From: Pseudeuparius sepicola
Taxonomy: Eukaryota > Arthropoda > Insecta > Coleoptera > Anthribidae
Assembly: GCA_963920635.1 (NCBI GenBank)
Contig: OY987298.1
Location: 83,399,454-83,463,453, forward strand
Direction: 5' to 3'
Length of the DNA: 64,000 nt
In this document: positions 46,521 through 56,279 of the stretch, piece by piece
Layout: the number at the start of each line of letters is the position of its first letter
Position numbering within the stretch: position 1 is the stretch's first letter
The notes under the pieces: model-generated
Database searches by the model: none
The model's input: only the letters and a program-made list of their open reading frames with translations
What the model was told of the DNA's origin: nothing
Made by a program: the position numbers and the translations under genes

Positions 46521-46830
46521 TAAAGCTTCCTCCTTTCTCAAAGATCATGTAACGTCAAAGTGAAATGAAAGATTTATCTGTAATTTATTTATCTGTCAAT
46601 TAACTTTGACATGACATGATCTTTGAGAAAGGAGGAAGATTTATTCTCCGAAGCTCAGAAAACAAACTTGTTGAAGTTATTTTTTGAGTTAAAAGTTCAA
46701 AGTTTCGTTCATTTCCTGATAAGAATTTATGAATTTTCCAGGCAACTTGAAAAGTTTGACTTTTAATCAGTTTGATGATGAAAAACCCAATTAAAAAATT
46801 AAATGTCAAGTGTTATTTTTGTCGTAGAGA
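46521..46830. repeat. Palindrome and inverted relative of 4.5-4.67 kb
   Basis: CTTCCTCCTTTCTCAAAGAT at 46526 pairs with ATCTTTGAGAAAGGAGGAAG at 46619, with about 70 bp between. From 46619 to about 46800 the sequence is a diverged inverted copy of 4500-4670, including GAATTTTCCAGGCAACTTG. The block therefore marks the end of a dispersed element. Confidence 0.65.
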
Positions 46831-47053
46831 AACAAAATATGTTTTTAAGCCCTTTTGACACTTATCAATTTCTTCCTGAATAAATTGACAAATTTCAAGG
46901 TGACAACGAAAAAAAAATGTCATGCTCCTTTCAAAACAGTTTGTCAGAAATATATTTCAGTTGTTGCCAACCAAACAATTCATTAATATTGTACCAATAA
47001 AAGTTATAAATATATTAAAACAATTAGATTTTGTTTCCATGTAGTGACAGACG

Positions 47054-47158
47054 ATGCTATGGAAAGAGAGTAAGATGTCTGATGATTCCGAGAGCGAGGA
47101 CCACTGCTTTGATGATGAGAATAGCTACGATGAAACCAATAATTCACTAATTATGTAA
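47054..47158 (+). CDS. Very small acidic ORF
   Basis: ATG at 47054 opens a 34-residue frame ending TAA: MLWKESKMSDDSESEDHCFD and then more acidic residues. Acidic N-termini of this kind occur in piggyBac-type transposases and many nuclear proteins, but 34 residues are too few to assign. It could be a first exon, although no donor is obvious. Confidence 0.2.
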   Translation: MLWKESKMSDDSESEDHCFDDENSYDETNNSLIM

Positions 47159-47427
47159 TCATTAATATGATAACATTTTCAAAAAACTGACCTTTGAAAT
47201 ATCCCGACTTTTATTTAAATTTCTTGTTTGAAGTTTTGCATTTCATTTATTAGCATTTAACAAATAAAAAATTTAAATATCAATAAAACAATTACATTTA
47301 TTTATTGTCTACAAATAAAAATAGTTATTCTTAAACACATAATATAGTTAGAAAATATCCCAATGAGGACACATCATAAATGTATAATCGTTTGCGTTAA
47401 AATTGTTTCGAACATAAGTATTTTTTT

Positions 47428-47640
47428 AATACAGCCAGGATTTGGGTCTAGTTCCTTAGGCGCGCGCGCGGCCGACAGGCATCGCGCACACTACTTTTAG
47501 TCGCTTGCCAGACAACTTTTTCCCCATTATAATTATACCAGAAAAGTTTTTTTAAATTATTTATGGTGTAAATAAACATATGAAACAAGGTTTACCTTTG
47601 CTCGACTCAGACATTTTAGATTCCATTCTGCAATGTTCGT
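47428..47640 (-). repeat. Uninterrupted relative of the 43.0-44.1 kb repeat
   Basis: Reverse complement of 43022-43187 joined to 44088-44130, with CCTAAGGAACTAG where the other copy carries the retrotransposon. It serves as a natural unfilled site for that insertion. Confidence 0.75.
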
Positions 47641-47785
47641 TGGTTAAACAGAATGCTTTTTGCACCATCGGAATCATGCCAGAAAGGTTTTTGATGACTT
47701 TTTACAGTCTACATAAACAAATTACACAAGGTTTAGCTTTGCTCGATTTAGACATTTTTGATTCTTTTCTGCAGTTTTTGAAACC
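47522..47785 (+). repeat. Tandemly duplicated 125-bp unit
   Basis: The block ATACCAGAAAAGTTTT ... AACAAGGTTTACCTTTGCTC ... CATTCTGCA recurs as ATGCCAGAAAGGTTTT ... ACAAGGTTTAGCTTTGCTCG ... CTTTTCTGCA. The 78-residue frame across it (47580-47816) is a by-product, since the duplicated half keeps frame only by chance. Confidence 0.6.
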
Positions 47786-48321
47786 TTTCGCGGAACGTTG
47801 CACCGCTAAAAGCTAGCCAGAAATGTGAAATTCGCATTTCCGGGGTACAAATTAAGAAATAAATTAGTTTTCAACTTTGCGCGAATTGTCACAAAAAATA
47901 TGTCCCTGGCTCCCATACTAATAGCTCAAAAAACACTTTTTAAACATAATGTGGTTGTTTTTACAGAAACTTTGCAAACAAATCACTCATAAACGTTGTA
48001 AACACAAAAACCTTTATAATTATAATACACAGATCCAGGGCCTGGGCACTCTTTAGTTCGTGACTCGGATCACGAGCGGCACTTCGGGTATTACTGAGCA
48101 AGGTTGGCAACACCAAAGTCGCCAAACTTTTGCAAAAGTGGGCAGTGATATGTCGTCATGAGGGATTTTGTTGATTTTATTCCATTGTTTTCGTTCGCGC
48201 GTCATTAGAATTTTGAATTTTTGGCGTCGTTTTCGAAATATTATTATTTGATTTGTTTTCAAGTTCGAGTGCTTTCCAATCCATATCAGAGTGTTACCAA
48301 AATTTTATTTAAGAAGATAAT

Positions 48322-48402
48322 ATGGTTTTTTATTGTTGTGTGCCCAATTGTTCTTTTAAGAACATGGAGACGTCTATGCGGTGTTTTCCGCAAGACCCCC
48401 AG
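48322..48402 (+). CDS. First exon of a THAP-domain protein
   Basis: ATG at 48322 starts MVFYCCVPNCSFKNMETSMR, then CFPQDPQ, and reaches CCCCAG|GTAAGT, a near-perfect donor, in phase 0. A start of M-V-x-x-C-C-V-x-x-C followed by (R/H)-x-FP-x-D-P is the beginning of the THAP C2CH zinc-binding, DNA-binding domain, and THAP genes often have an intron soon after FPxDP. The rest (the Trp helix, the C-x2-H pair and AVPxxF) is not visible before the satellite at 48.65 kb. It may be a host THAP gene or another P-type transposase, unrelated in sequence to the one at 11.8 kb. Confidence 0.6.
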
Positions 48403-48649
48403 GTAAGTTGGTGTGTTTGTTACAAATAATATCATTTGTGGCTAATAGAATGGCAAAATATTTTAGTGTTTGCGATATACAACCTTTTCCCAGCATATAA
48501 ATTTAATATATTTAGTTTGTCAATGAATTTTCCTTTGGGTAAAATTAGCAGGGTTTTTTCCACAATTCAGTAGGTATAATTCAATTATATTTTAGCTATT
48601 TATACTGATTTGTGTAGGAAAAAAATACCATAAATTAAACATATAAAGG

Positions 48650-50230
48650 TGCATCACGAAAAAAAATGACAATGAAATTTAGATTTTTAGAATTGGTGGA
48701 AGGCGCTCAAATGATTTTTTTTTGAGCATTCGACACGAATTTTGTGACCGCACCGTCGATTAAAAAAAAACGGGGTTTAATTTTACCTAGATGCAAATCT
48801 GATATTACGTGTGTTTTTTTCTTAACAAATGGTCGTTTTGTGTACTACGCCTCCAAAAAAATCAGCATTTGAAAACTGGCGGGAGGCACTCAAATGATAC
48901 ATTTTGTGAGCACTTTATGCAAATTCTGATGAGTGCGCCGTCAATTGAAAAGACAGAATTATTTTACCTAGGTATATTACTGATACTATGTTCATTTTTC
49001 TATTAACAAATAACCACATTGTGCACTACGCCTCCAGAAAAATTCATATTTTTAAAATTGGTGAAATGATATTTTTTGTGAGCACTTGACACGAATTCAG
49101 ATGACCGCGCCTTCAATTGAAAAGACAGAATTATTTTACCTAGGTACCTGACGATACTCCGTTTATTTTTCTATTAACAAATAATCACATTGTGTACTAT
49201 GCCTCCAGAAAAATTCAGATTTTTAAATTTGGTGGGAGGCACACAAATGATACATTTTGTGAGCCCTTGACACGAATTCCGATGAGCGCGGCGTCAATTG
49301 AAATATAGAATTATTTTACCTAAGTATATTACTGATACTAAGTTCATTTTTCTATTAACAAATAATCACATTGTGTACTGCGCCTCCAGAAAAATTAAGA
49401 TTTTTAAAATTGGTGGAAGGTACTCAAATGTTTTTTTTTTTGGGCACTCGACACGAATTTGGTGACCGCGCCGCCGATTAAAGAAATCAGAGTTTAATTT
49501 CAGCTAGATGCAGACCTGATATTATGTTCGTTTTTCTCTTAAGAAATGGTCGTATTGTGTACTATATCTCAAAAAAAAACTCAGAATTTGGAAATTGGTG
49601 GAAGGCACTCAAATTATACATTTTGTGAACACTTGATACGAATTCGGATGACCGCGCCGTCAATTGAAAAGATAGAATTATTTTACATATGTTACAAATA
49701 ACCACATTGTGTACTACGCCTCCAGAAAAATTCAGATTTTTAGAATTGGTGGAAGGTACTCAAATGATTTTTGTTGGGGCACTCGACACGAATAATTTGG
49801 TGACCGCTCCGTCGATTAAGGGAATCGGGGTTTAATTTCAGATAGATGCAGACCTAATATTACGTTCGTTTTTCTCTATAAGAAATGGTCGTATTGTGTA
49901 CTAAACCTAAAAAAAAAAAACTCAAATGATGTTTCTGTGAGCACTTGACACGAATTCAGATGAAAAATTGAGTTTTAATTTTACCTAGACCCCGATGCAC
50001 ACCAGATACTACGTTCGTTTTTTCTCATTTTATTATTACTACGCCTTCAAATAAATTATTGTGAGTAGTGTTGACACGAATTTGACCCTACGTCAATTGT
50101 AAAATTTTAATCTCACCTAAATGAGGACCTGATGCTACGTAAATTGTCATGTTATGTACCTACTGTGCCTCCAAAAAATTCAGATTTTTGAACTTGGAGG
50201 AAGGCAATCAAATTGATTTTTGTTTAGAAG
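48650..50230 (+). repeat. Tandem satellite, period about 180 bp, about nine units
   Basis: Units carry ATTGGTGGAAGGCACTCAAA, GACACGAATT, ACCGCGCCGTC, AATTTTACCTAG, ATGTTCGTTTTTC and GTGTACTACGCCTCC in that order. The GCCTCCA word recurs at about 48850, 49029, 49201, 49382, 49719, 50045 and 50168. The last units are truncated and diverged. No coding content. Short open frames (for example 48809-49006) are repeat artefacts. Confidence 0.85.
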
Positions 50231-50921
50231 TGACACAAATTAATAAAATAATATGGTATAATTTTAAACATTTTTTTATTTATTATATTTAATTACATAT
50301 TGCTTTATTTCGCATGGGCTAACTAGTTATAAAAAATATTTTTAATTTTCCTAGATAAAAGACAGATAAAAAAGTTTACTGTTTAATGTTTTATTTACTA
50401 CATAATAATGCAATGGATGCGGGTAGTATAATAGGTATGGAATTGCTATAAAAAATATTTTAACAAGAACAATATGTGAGATAAGGCTATTGGGATTTCA
50501 AGCTAACCGATACGCCTCAAATGCAAAACAGCTAGTCCCGATGACATTCGTTTTTTCCTGTCTCTTGTGTTTACATTTGCCGGCCGTGAATTTCACAATT
50601 TTTATCACATTTTTATTGTTTTTTCTTCTTTTTTTTGTGAGCTGTGGTACGTCTTTCTTTGTTGTTATTAATGCAGCCTGATTCTTAATTTTCTTAATTT
50701 TCAAATTCATTAATAAGCCATTGCCCTTTAGTTACCTACAAAAAGTAGGCTTGGTGCTTGTAATTGAAAAGTGGTATGGCATCGGTATGGCGCATATGCC
50801 AGCCGTACTGCTGCTAACAAATAAACAATATAAAGAAAGATTCAGTCTGGTGCCTATTATAAAAAATCGCAATTTTTTTTGCATTTTTGTTTAAAAAAAA
50901 AGCGATATAGGCGACACCCAC
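50231..50921. other. No gene recognised
   Basis: AT-rich DNA. The small hydrophobic frame at 50490-50681 is composed of Phe and Leu from a TTTTATTG tract. ATGGCATCGGTATGGCGCAT at 50776 has no obvious partner. Confidence 0.35.
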
Positions 50922-51800
50922 ATGCCGCCATACTTCTATAGTTCTATTCCACATTTCACTGGCTATCGCCCCCATAAAGTTTCGTTGTGGTGCTCGTCAT
51001 GTGCGATTTTCAGTCCCAGCTCCCGGTCTATGAGTCAAAATGTTCCCGAAAAGGTGTCCCAGGTTGGAAGCAGCAGTGATGGTTTAATAAGAACCGTAGA
51101 GGCCTTATTGGCACAAAATATGCAACTAATGAGCTTGCTGCGACAGAATTCCCCATCACAGGAGCAACAAAGTCAGTGTCCAAGCCGTGAAGATTTTAAT
51201 AATGTTCCGAATAACCATGTAAAAATAGCAAAAATATGGTTACAACAAATCGAAACCACAGCGACTTTGCATGAGTGGCCAGAAGCATTTATTTTTCAAA
51301 CTGCCAAAAGTCACCTGGATGGAGCAGCAAAATTTTGGTTTATGGGAAAATCGGAACAAATTAGAGACTGGTGCTCATTTAAACATGCATTTAAGAAGAC
51401 TTTTACTTTTGAAGCAAGTAAAACCGAATTATGGAATGAAAATATTGCTCTTTATTATGAAAAACTTGAGATGTGCAAAAATCTAGATTTGACGTTCAAG
51501 GAGACTAAAGAACAGGTAATTATTGGTATTTTTTCACGAGAATTAAGTAACTTCCTTTTGTCAAAGGAACATGAAGATGAAGACAATTTATTCCAAGAAC
51601 TGATGGATTACAAACGAGTCAGCAATTCTAGAAGATAGAGAGTTAATATTGAAAAGCGTGAACCACAAAAACAAAGAAACGAAGTTCAAAACAAAGTAAG
51701 AAAAGGCCCATCATCCACCCAGTCGAATATCCAGCGAAACTTAGCGATAAAACCAAAAACAGTACGATGTTACAACTCTAGCGAGTTTGGTCATGGTCTA
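50922..51800 (+). pseudogene. Truncated gag of a second LTR-type retroelement
   Basis: The frame to 51638 contains a predicted coiled leader (SQNVPEKVSQ...) and a capsid-like region with IAKIWLQQIETTATLHEWPE and AKSHLDGAAKFWFMGKSEQI, as in Ty3/gypsy-type gag proteins. A TAG at 51636 is followed in the same frame by a basic stretch and the start of a zinc knuckle (CYNSSEFGH, near 51768), where similarity ends abruptly. The protein is different in sequence from the gag at 30.4 kb. Pol is missing. The next bases (from about 51845) match 21540-21605 in inverted form. Confidence 0.72.
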
Positions 51801-53269
51801 GTTAGGTACCTTTTGGCGTATTTTTTATATCCGCTTACAATTTGGTTGCTGCTCAGGCTCAAGGCAGAAGGAGAGCTGGGTTGTTCGTGGGTTGTAGAGT
51901 TGTTAATTTTGCAAAATGCAAATCCAGGGACTGCTACGATTTTTTTTACACTCCGATTTTCACAAAAACCATTTAGCGATTTTTTTATTTAAAATCTGAC
52001 ACAACAGCGTTAATCAGGACACCCCAAAACCCCCATATACTAAAGTTGAACAAAAAATGTAGAGGGTGTTCGGTTCTACACCGTGTTAAAGTTGAGCAAA
52101 ATAGGAATTTTAAAGACATCTGGCGAGCCAAGTATGCCATGGAATCCCTTCAAAACAGTTGCATGGTCAACAGGACCACTCAAAATGTTGGTGTGAAAAG
52201 ATTTACTACAAAAATATACAGGGTATTTTTCTCTGAACCATCTCAAAATTCTGAATTTTTATTAAACTTTATACTGATCAGGAGTGCTCTGGAATCATTG
52301 AAAAAATATTAATAAAAACAAAAGTAATTTATTTCTTTACAAAATGCCAACCAACAAATAAAAACAATTTAAATTATTGGGCCTTTCTCAACAAAGTGAC
52401 TGTCTAAGATGATACATTTTCTGTGCGTTTCCTGTTGTGACACACCAGCCACCTTAACTGATACCCTAATAACCATCGATATCCATTGGACATCCAGCAT
52501 ATGTCCTGGTCATATCCATGATGTCCATGGCCTTGTATTGGCCTAACAATGGATGTCCATTAATATACATCCATTGTATCCATGTTCAATGGACATCCAT
52601 AAGGTATCCAGGAAATACATGGATATAGTACATGTATCCACTGTTTATCCAAAAATGATATATCCCATGGATAAAGTTAAACTTAATATCCATTGGACAT
52701 CCACGTATCGTATTCTGTAATTTTTTTACATATACCTACTCATAAATCATAAAAATATGCGTACAAAACTGACTGCGATACATAATAGGTACGCAATATT
52801 TTTTTTAGTAAAAAAAATATGTGGGTATGATTTAAGTAGGTAGGTGTTATATATATGGTTTCAGTAATAATAAAATGAATTCCATATATATAATCACAAT
52901 AATGTTTTCTGTGTTATTATTTTATATTATAGGAGATATTTATCTATGAAACGCATTGCGCATGTGCAAAAAATATTTCTTCCCGCTTCCCGCATAAGTT
53001 CATGCGATGTTGTCAGATTCTGCAATTTATAAAAATGTAAGATATTATTATGACAATATAGAAAACATTAAACGATTAAACCACTACTAAATCGATAAAT
53101 TATAACTACTATAACATATAAAAAACGTTGAGGAATAAAATAAAATTGTTAGTAATGCATTCTTTATTTATTTTATAGCAGGATTAATATTATAATATAT
53201 AATATCTTGAATTAATCTAACAACATAAATATATAAATCTCCGATCAACTACGGCAACAGTGAGAGGGA
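51801..53269. other. No gene; simple palindromic ATGGACATCC region
   Basis: TATACAGGGTATTTTTC near 52217 resembles other element ends. 52450-52720 is dense in ATCCATTGGACATCCA-like words. The rest is AT-rich without frames. Confidence 0.45.
52470..52710. repeat. Cluster of ATCCAT/ATGGAT words
   Basis: ATCCATTGGACATCCA at about 52490 and again at 52690, ATGGACATCCAT at 52590, AATGGATGTCCATTAAT at 52550 and several single ATCCA or TGGAT units make both strands nearly alike. It may be a degenerate short-period repeat able to fold into small hairpins. Confidence 0.6.
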
Positions 53270-53415
53270 GAAGCAGTTTTAACGCATGCGCTGTAACAAA
53301 CAAGTCCCTCCACAAGTCGAAGGTGAAAGACGGAAGACGAAGACGCCATTTTCCCGTTTGTCAATAACCGAACCGACGCCGTCGCGCCGTTCAGTTATTC
53401 CCGTCTTCCTGATTT
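53270..53415 (+). promoter_or_regulatory. CpG-rich promoter-like segment with donor
   Basis: ACGCATGCGCT (53282-53292) fits an NRF1 site and CGCCATTTT (53344-53352) fits a YY1 site. Further CpG-rich sequence (ACCGAACCGACGCCGTCGCG) follows, and CCTGATTT|GTAAGT gives a donor at 53416. No frame is open. It is likely the start of a plus-strand transcript with a non-coding first exon. The next gene downstream on this strand is the transposase-like ORF and DUF4806 gene at 58.7 kb, but a link is unproven. Confidence 0.42.
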
Positions 53416-53704
53416 GTAAGTTATTCAGTTTTATGATTGCACGTTTTGTGTAATGCGTATGAAGTACATTGTACCTATGGATTCTTTTTGCTTTTTGCAG
53501 TAAGTATTATATAATATTAGGTATATAATTTGAAATGTTTTGATACGTAGTGTGCTAGTGCTCTGGAAACTTTCTATACTTTAGACAGGGGTTTGTGTTC
53601 TGTGCTTTAGACTATAGAGTACGGATTGTAATAAAATTCCCACTATTTTAATTAGGTAGATAGGTAGGTATTTTTTACATTGATACTATCTCAATTATTT
53701 TTTA

Positions 53705-54448
53705 GGAAGTGGCTATTTATACGTCCGACGGATACAAAGGTCAGTATACGTCTTGCGCTCTCATTGGTCGATTGAGCCACGTGACACATAACCTTACTTC
53801 TACCACAGCTTACCCTAGCTGTGCTTCTACCGTCCGATGGATTATGAATCGGCTTGTTTACTAAACTAAGTCGATTGGATGATGTCCGAGATTATTCAGA
53901 CCTATCTTGTCTCATTTTATATTGCGTATGCCCTACTTTTTCCGCGATGGGCGCTGCGGAATGAAAAATGAAGTGGTTATTTTATTATTTACAATGATGT
54001 AACCCACCCCCGATTTTCTTGAAATTTTGGCTACCCCCCGACAATGTCGGGGGCATCGCAGGTGGCGAATGTCGGGGGGTAGCCAAAATTTCAAGAAAAT
54101 CGGGGGTGGGTTACAACGCCGAACGTCGCATCGGGCGAAAATACGGGGTACCTACCTAGCCAAAATTTCAAGAAAATCGGGGGTGAGTTACACCATTGGA
54201 AATTATTACCACTACTTTTTTCATACGGCAGCGTCTATCCCCCAAAAAGGAGCAGTGCATATGCTTCTTATTGCAAAGATGCTTGAGAAAAATGCACTTC
54301 TGACGTATCTAAATATTAGTTTACTTCGGCTTCGGACGTGTACGGAGTTAAATGCACGTCCAAAGAAGTCACGTGACTCAGCCCGCCAATGAGAGCGCAA
54401 GACGTATACTGACGTTTGTATCCGTCGGACGTATAAATAGCCACTTCC
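53705..54448. mobile_element. Mutator-like MITE, copy 2 (744 bp, 9-bp duplication)
   Basis: Same ends as copy 1, inserted in the opposite orientation relative to the interior. TATTTTTTA flanks exactly (53696-53704 and 54449-54457). Promoter-like words: TATTTATA 53714-53721, ATTGG 53763-53767, GCCACGTGAC 53776-53785 on the left; GTCACGTGAC 54368-54377, CCAAT 54386-54390, TATAAATA 54432-54439 on the right. Inside, three units of TAACCCACCCCCGATTTTCT (two inverted relative to one) build a hairpin around the CCCCCCGACA...TGTCGGGGG core. The 121-residue frame at 54027-54392 is repeat sequence. Confidence 0.87.
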
Positions 54449-54457
54449 TATTTTTTA

Positions 54458-54774
54458 TTACCGTTTGAGTGAACAACTCAAAGTAAATATATATGATTTG
54501 GGTGATTTGGGTAGACCATTTTATAGGTTAAGGTATACTAAGGTTTTCTGATTTTTTGTTCGATTTTCATAAGTTCTTCAAAAAGACAAAAAGTGGGACA
54601 AGCCTTTTCTTTTAAAAAGAAAACTGAATAGCATCTATATAATATAGAAATAATGGGGACGGCAAGAAGCATATCTATTATAATATCGTACCAGTGAGCC
54701 GAGTGCAGAGTGGTCAGCACTCCAAAAACTTATATGAGAATCAAATGCTCGGTTCAATATATATTGTAGAGATG
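54458..54774. other. No gene recognised
   Basis: Short AT-rich spacer between two elements; nothing coding or structural found. Confidence 0.35.
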
Positions 54775-54783
54775 GGCGATGCT

Positions 54784-54983
54784 CAAGACCCGTAAAGTAA
54801 GAAGGTTACCTATTATCGTAGAGAGAAAGCAAATTTCGACGTCACAGGAATGCTGTCAGATGATGTGATAGGCGTTCCCCAGTGTGTTGCCCTTAGCGAC
54901 AATAATTGTTGTCAGCATTCCCATGATGTCATCCGGAACGCTCTCTCTCAACAAGAGGCAACCTTGTTACTTTACGGATCTTG
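54784..54983. mobile_element. 200-bp MITE with 27-bp repeats and 9-bp duplication GGCGATGCT
   Basis: CAAGACCCGTAAAGTAAGAA at the left and its relative CAAGATCCGTAAAGTAACAA (reverse complement of the right end) form inverted repeats that continue through GGTTRCC. GGCGATGCT flanks exactly (54775-54783 and 54984-54992). A 9-bp duplication allows the Mutator superfamily, but the ends are unrelated to the 0.74-kb MITE nearby. Confidence 0.75.
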
Positions 54984-54992
54984 GGCGATGCT

Positions 54993-55373
54993 AATATTGA
55001 TATGTATATTTTTGAATGTTTGCACATATTTCAAAAAACTATAAATATACAAGATGTCCCATTTAAAAAGCTACTGCTCATTAGTTCCAAAATATAATAA
55101 TAAATAAAATAAACTTTTTTTTATAGGTAGGTACCCAGCATCGATACTATTCCGAGCTCTATGCATGATATGTTCAATATATCAAATATATTAATATATC
55201 TGACTCGATATGGTATCGTGAAAACTGCCATATATGTAAGTAGGTAAGTGCCTACAGCTACGGAGTGTATTTTTTTATTGTTTTACTTTGGGGAACATGA
55301 TGATTACTGTTATAATAGCACCTATACATTGTGTGACCCACTTATGAGCAGTACCTACACCCTTGTAACTTTT
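54993..55373. other. No gene recognised
   Basis: AT-rich spacer with ATATATC words between two MITEs. The short frames lack features. Confidence 0.35.
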
Positions 55374-55382
55374 TTTTTTTAT

Positions 55383-56165
55383 GGAAGTGGCTATTTATAC
55401 GTCCGACCTATAGAAAAGTCGGTATATGTCTTGCGCTCTCATTGGCGAGTTGGGTTCTTTGTACGTACATTTAACTCCGTACACGTCCGAAGTAAACTTA
55501 TTTAGATACGTCGGAAGCCGTCGGAAGTGCATTTTCTCAAGCATCTTTGCAATAAGGAGCGTATGCCCTCATTTTTGGGGGATAGGCGCTGCCGTATGAA
55601 AAAAGAAGGGGCATTCGCACCATATTGTGACAGTCGGCAGCGATTCGCGCTGCCGTATGAAAAAATAAGTGGTAATCATTTCCAATGGTGTAACCCACCC
55701 CCGATTTTCTTGAAATTTTGGCTAGGTACCCCCCTATTTTCGCCCGACGTTCGGCGTTGTAACCCACCCCCGATTTTCTTGCAATTTTAGCTACCCCCCG
55801 ACATTCGGCACGGCGCCGACGAATGTCGGGGGGGGGGGGTCGCCAAAATTTCAAGAAAATCGGGGCTGGGTTACACCATTGGAAATAATTACCACATCAT
55901 TTTTCATACCGCAGCCCCATCGCCGAAAAAGGAGGGCAATACCATTATAAAATATGAGACAAGATAGGTCTGAATAATCTCGGACATCATCCAATCGACT
56001 TAATAAGCAAGCCTATCCATCATCCATCGGACCATAGCAGAACGATCGTTCGGCTATGATCGGACAGTAGAAATAAAGTTATGTGTCACGTGACTAAGTC
56101 CACCAATGAGAGCGCAAGACCTATACCGACTTTTATATACGTCGGACGTATAAATAGCCACTTCC
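55383..56165. mobile_element. Mutator-like MITE, copy 3 (783 bp, 9-bp duplication)
   Basis: Ends as in copies 1 and 2, with TTTTTTTAT flanking exactly (55374-55382 and 56166-56174). The first copy-specific changes lie at GTCCGACCTATAGAAAAGTC. Promoter-like words: TATTTATA 55392-55399, ATTGG 55441-55445 on the left; GTCACGTGAC 56085-56094, CCAAT 56103-56107, TATAAATA 56149-56156 on the right. A central CCCCCGACATTCGG...CGAATGTCGGGGG hairpin is present with a run of 11 G. Confidence 0.87.
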
Positions 56166-56279
56166 TTTTTTTATCAATATCAAAAATTATTTTTTGAAAA
56201 AATAATAAAGTCCAAAAATCGCATTTTATATAATCGGTTGCTACGGTTAGCAAAGTGTGCCATGTTAATTTTAAAATGA

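Larger units (their letters stand above)
46831..48321. other. Mostly repeats; CpG-containing stretch before the THAP exon
   Basis: Apart from the items listed, 48050-48320 has several CpGs (GACTCGGATCACGAGCGGC, TTCGTTCGCGCGTCATT, TTGGCGTCGTTTTCG) and no frame. It may be the promoter and 5' UTR for the exon at 48322. Confidence 0.35.

Noticed and set aside
48650..50230. CRISPR-like array
   Set aside because: Repeats are about 180 bp, diverged and without spacers; the DNA is eukaryotic. It is a tandem satellite.
54027..54392. 121-residue ORF
   Set aside because: Entirely within the Mutator-like MITE and read from its hairpin core and terminal repeat.
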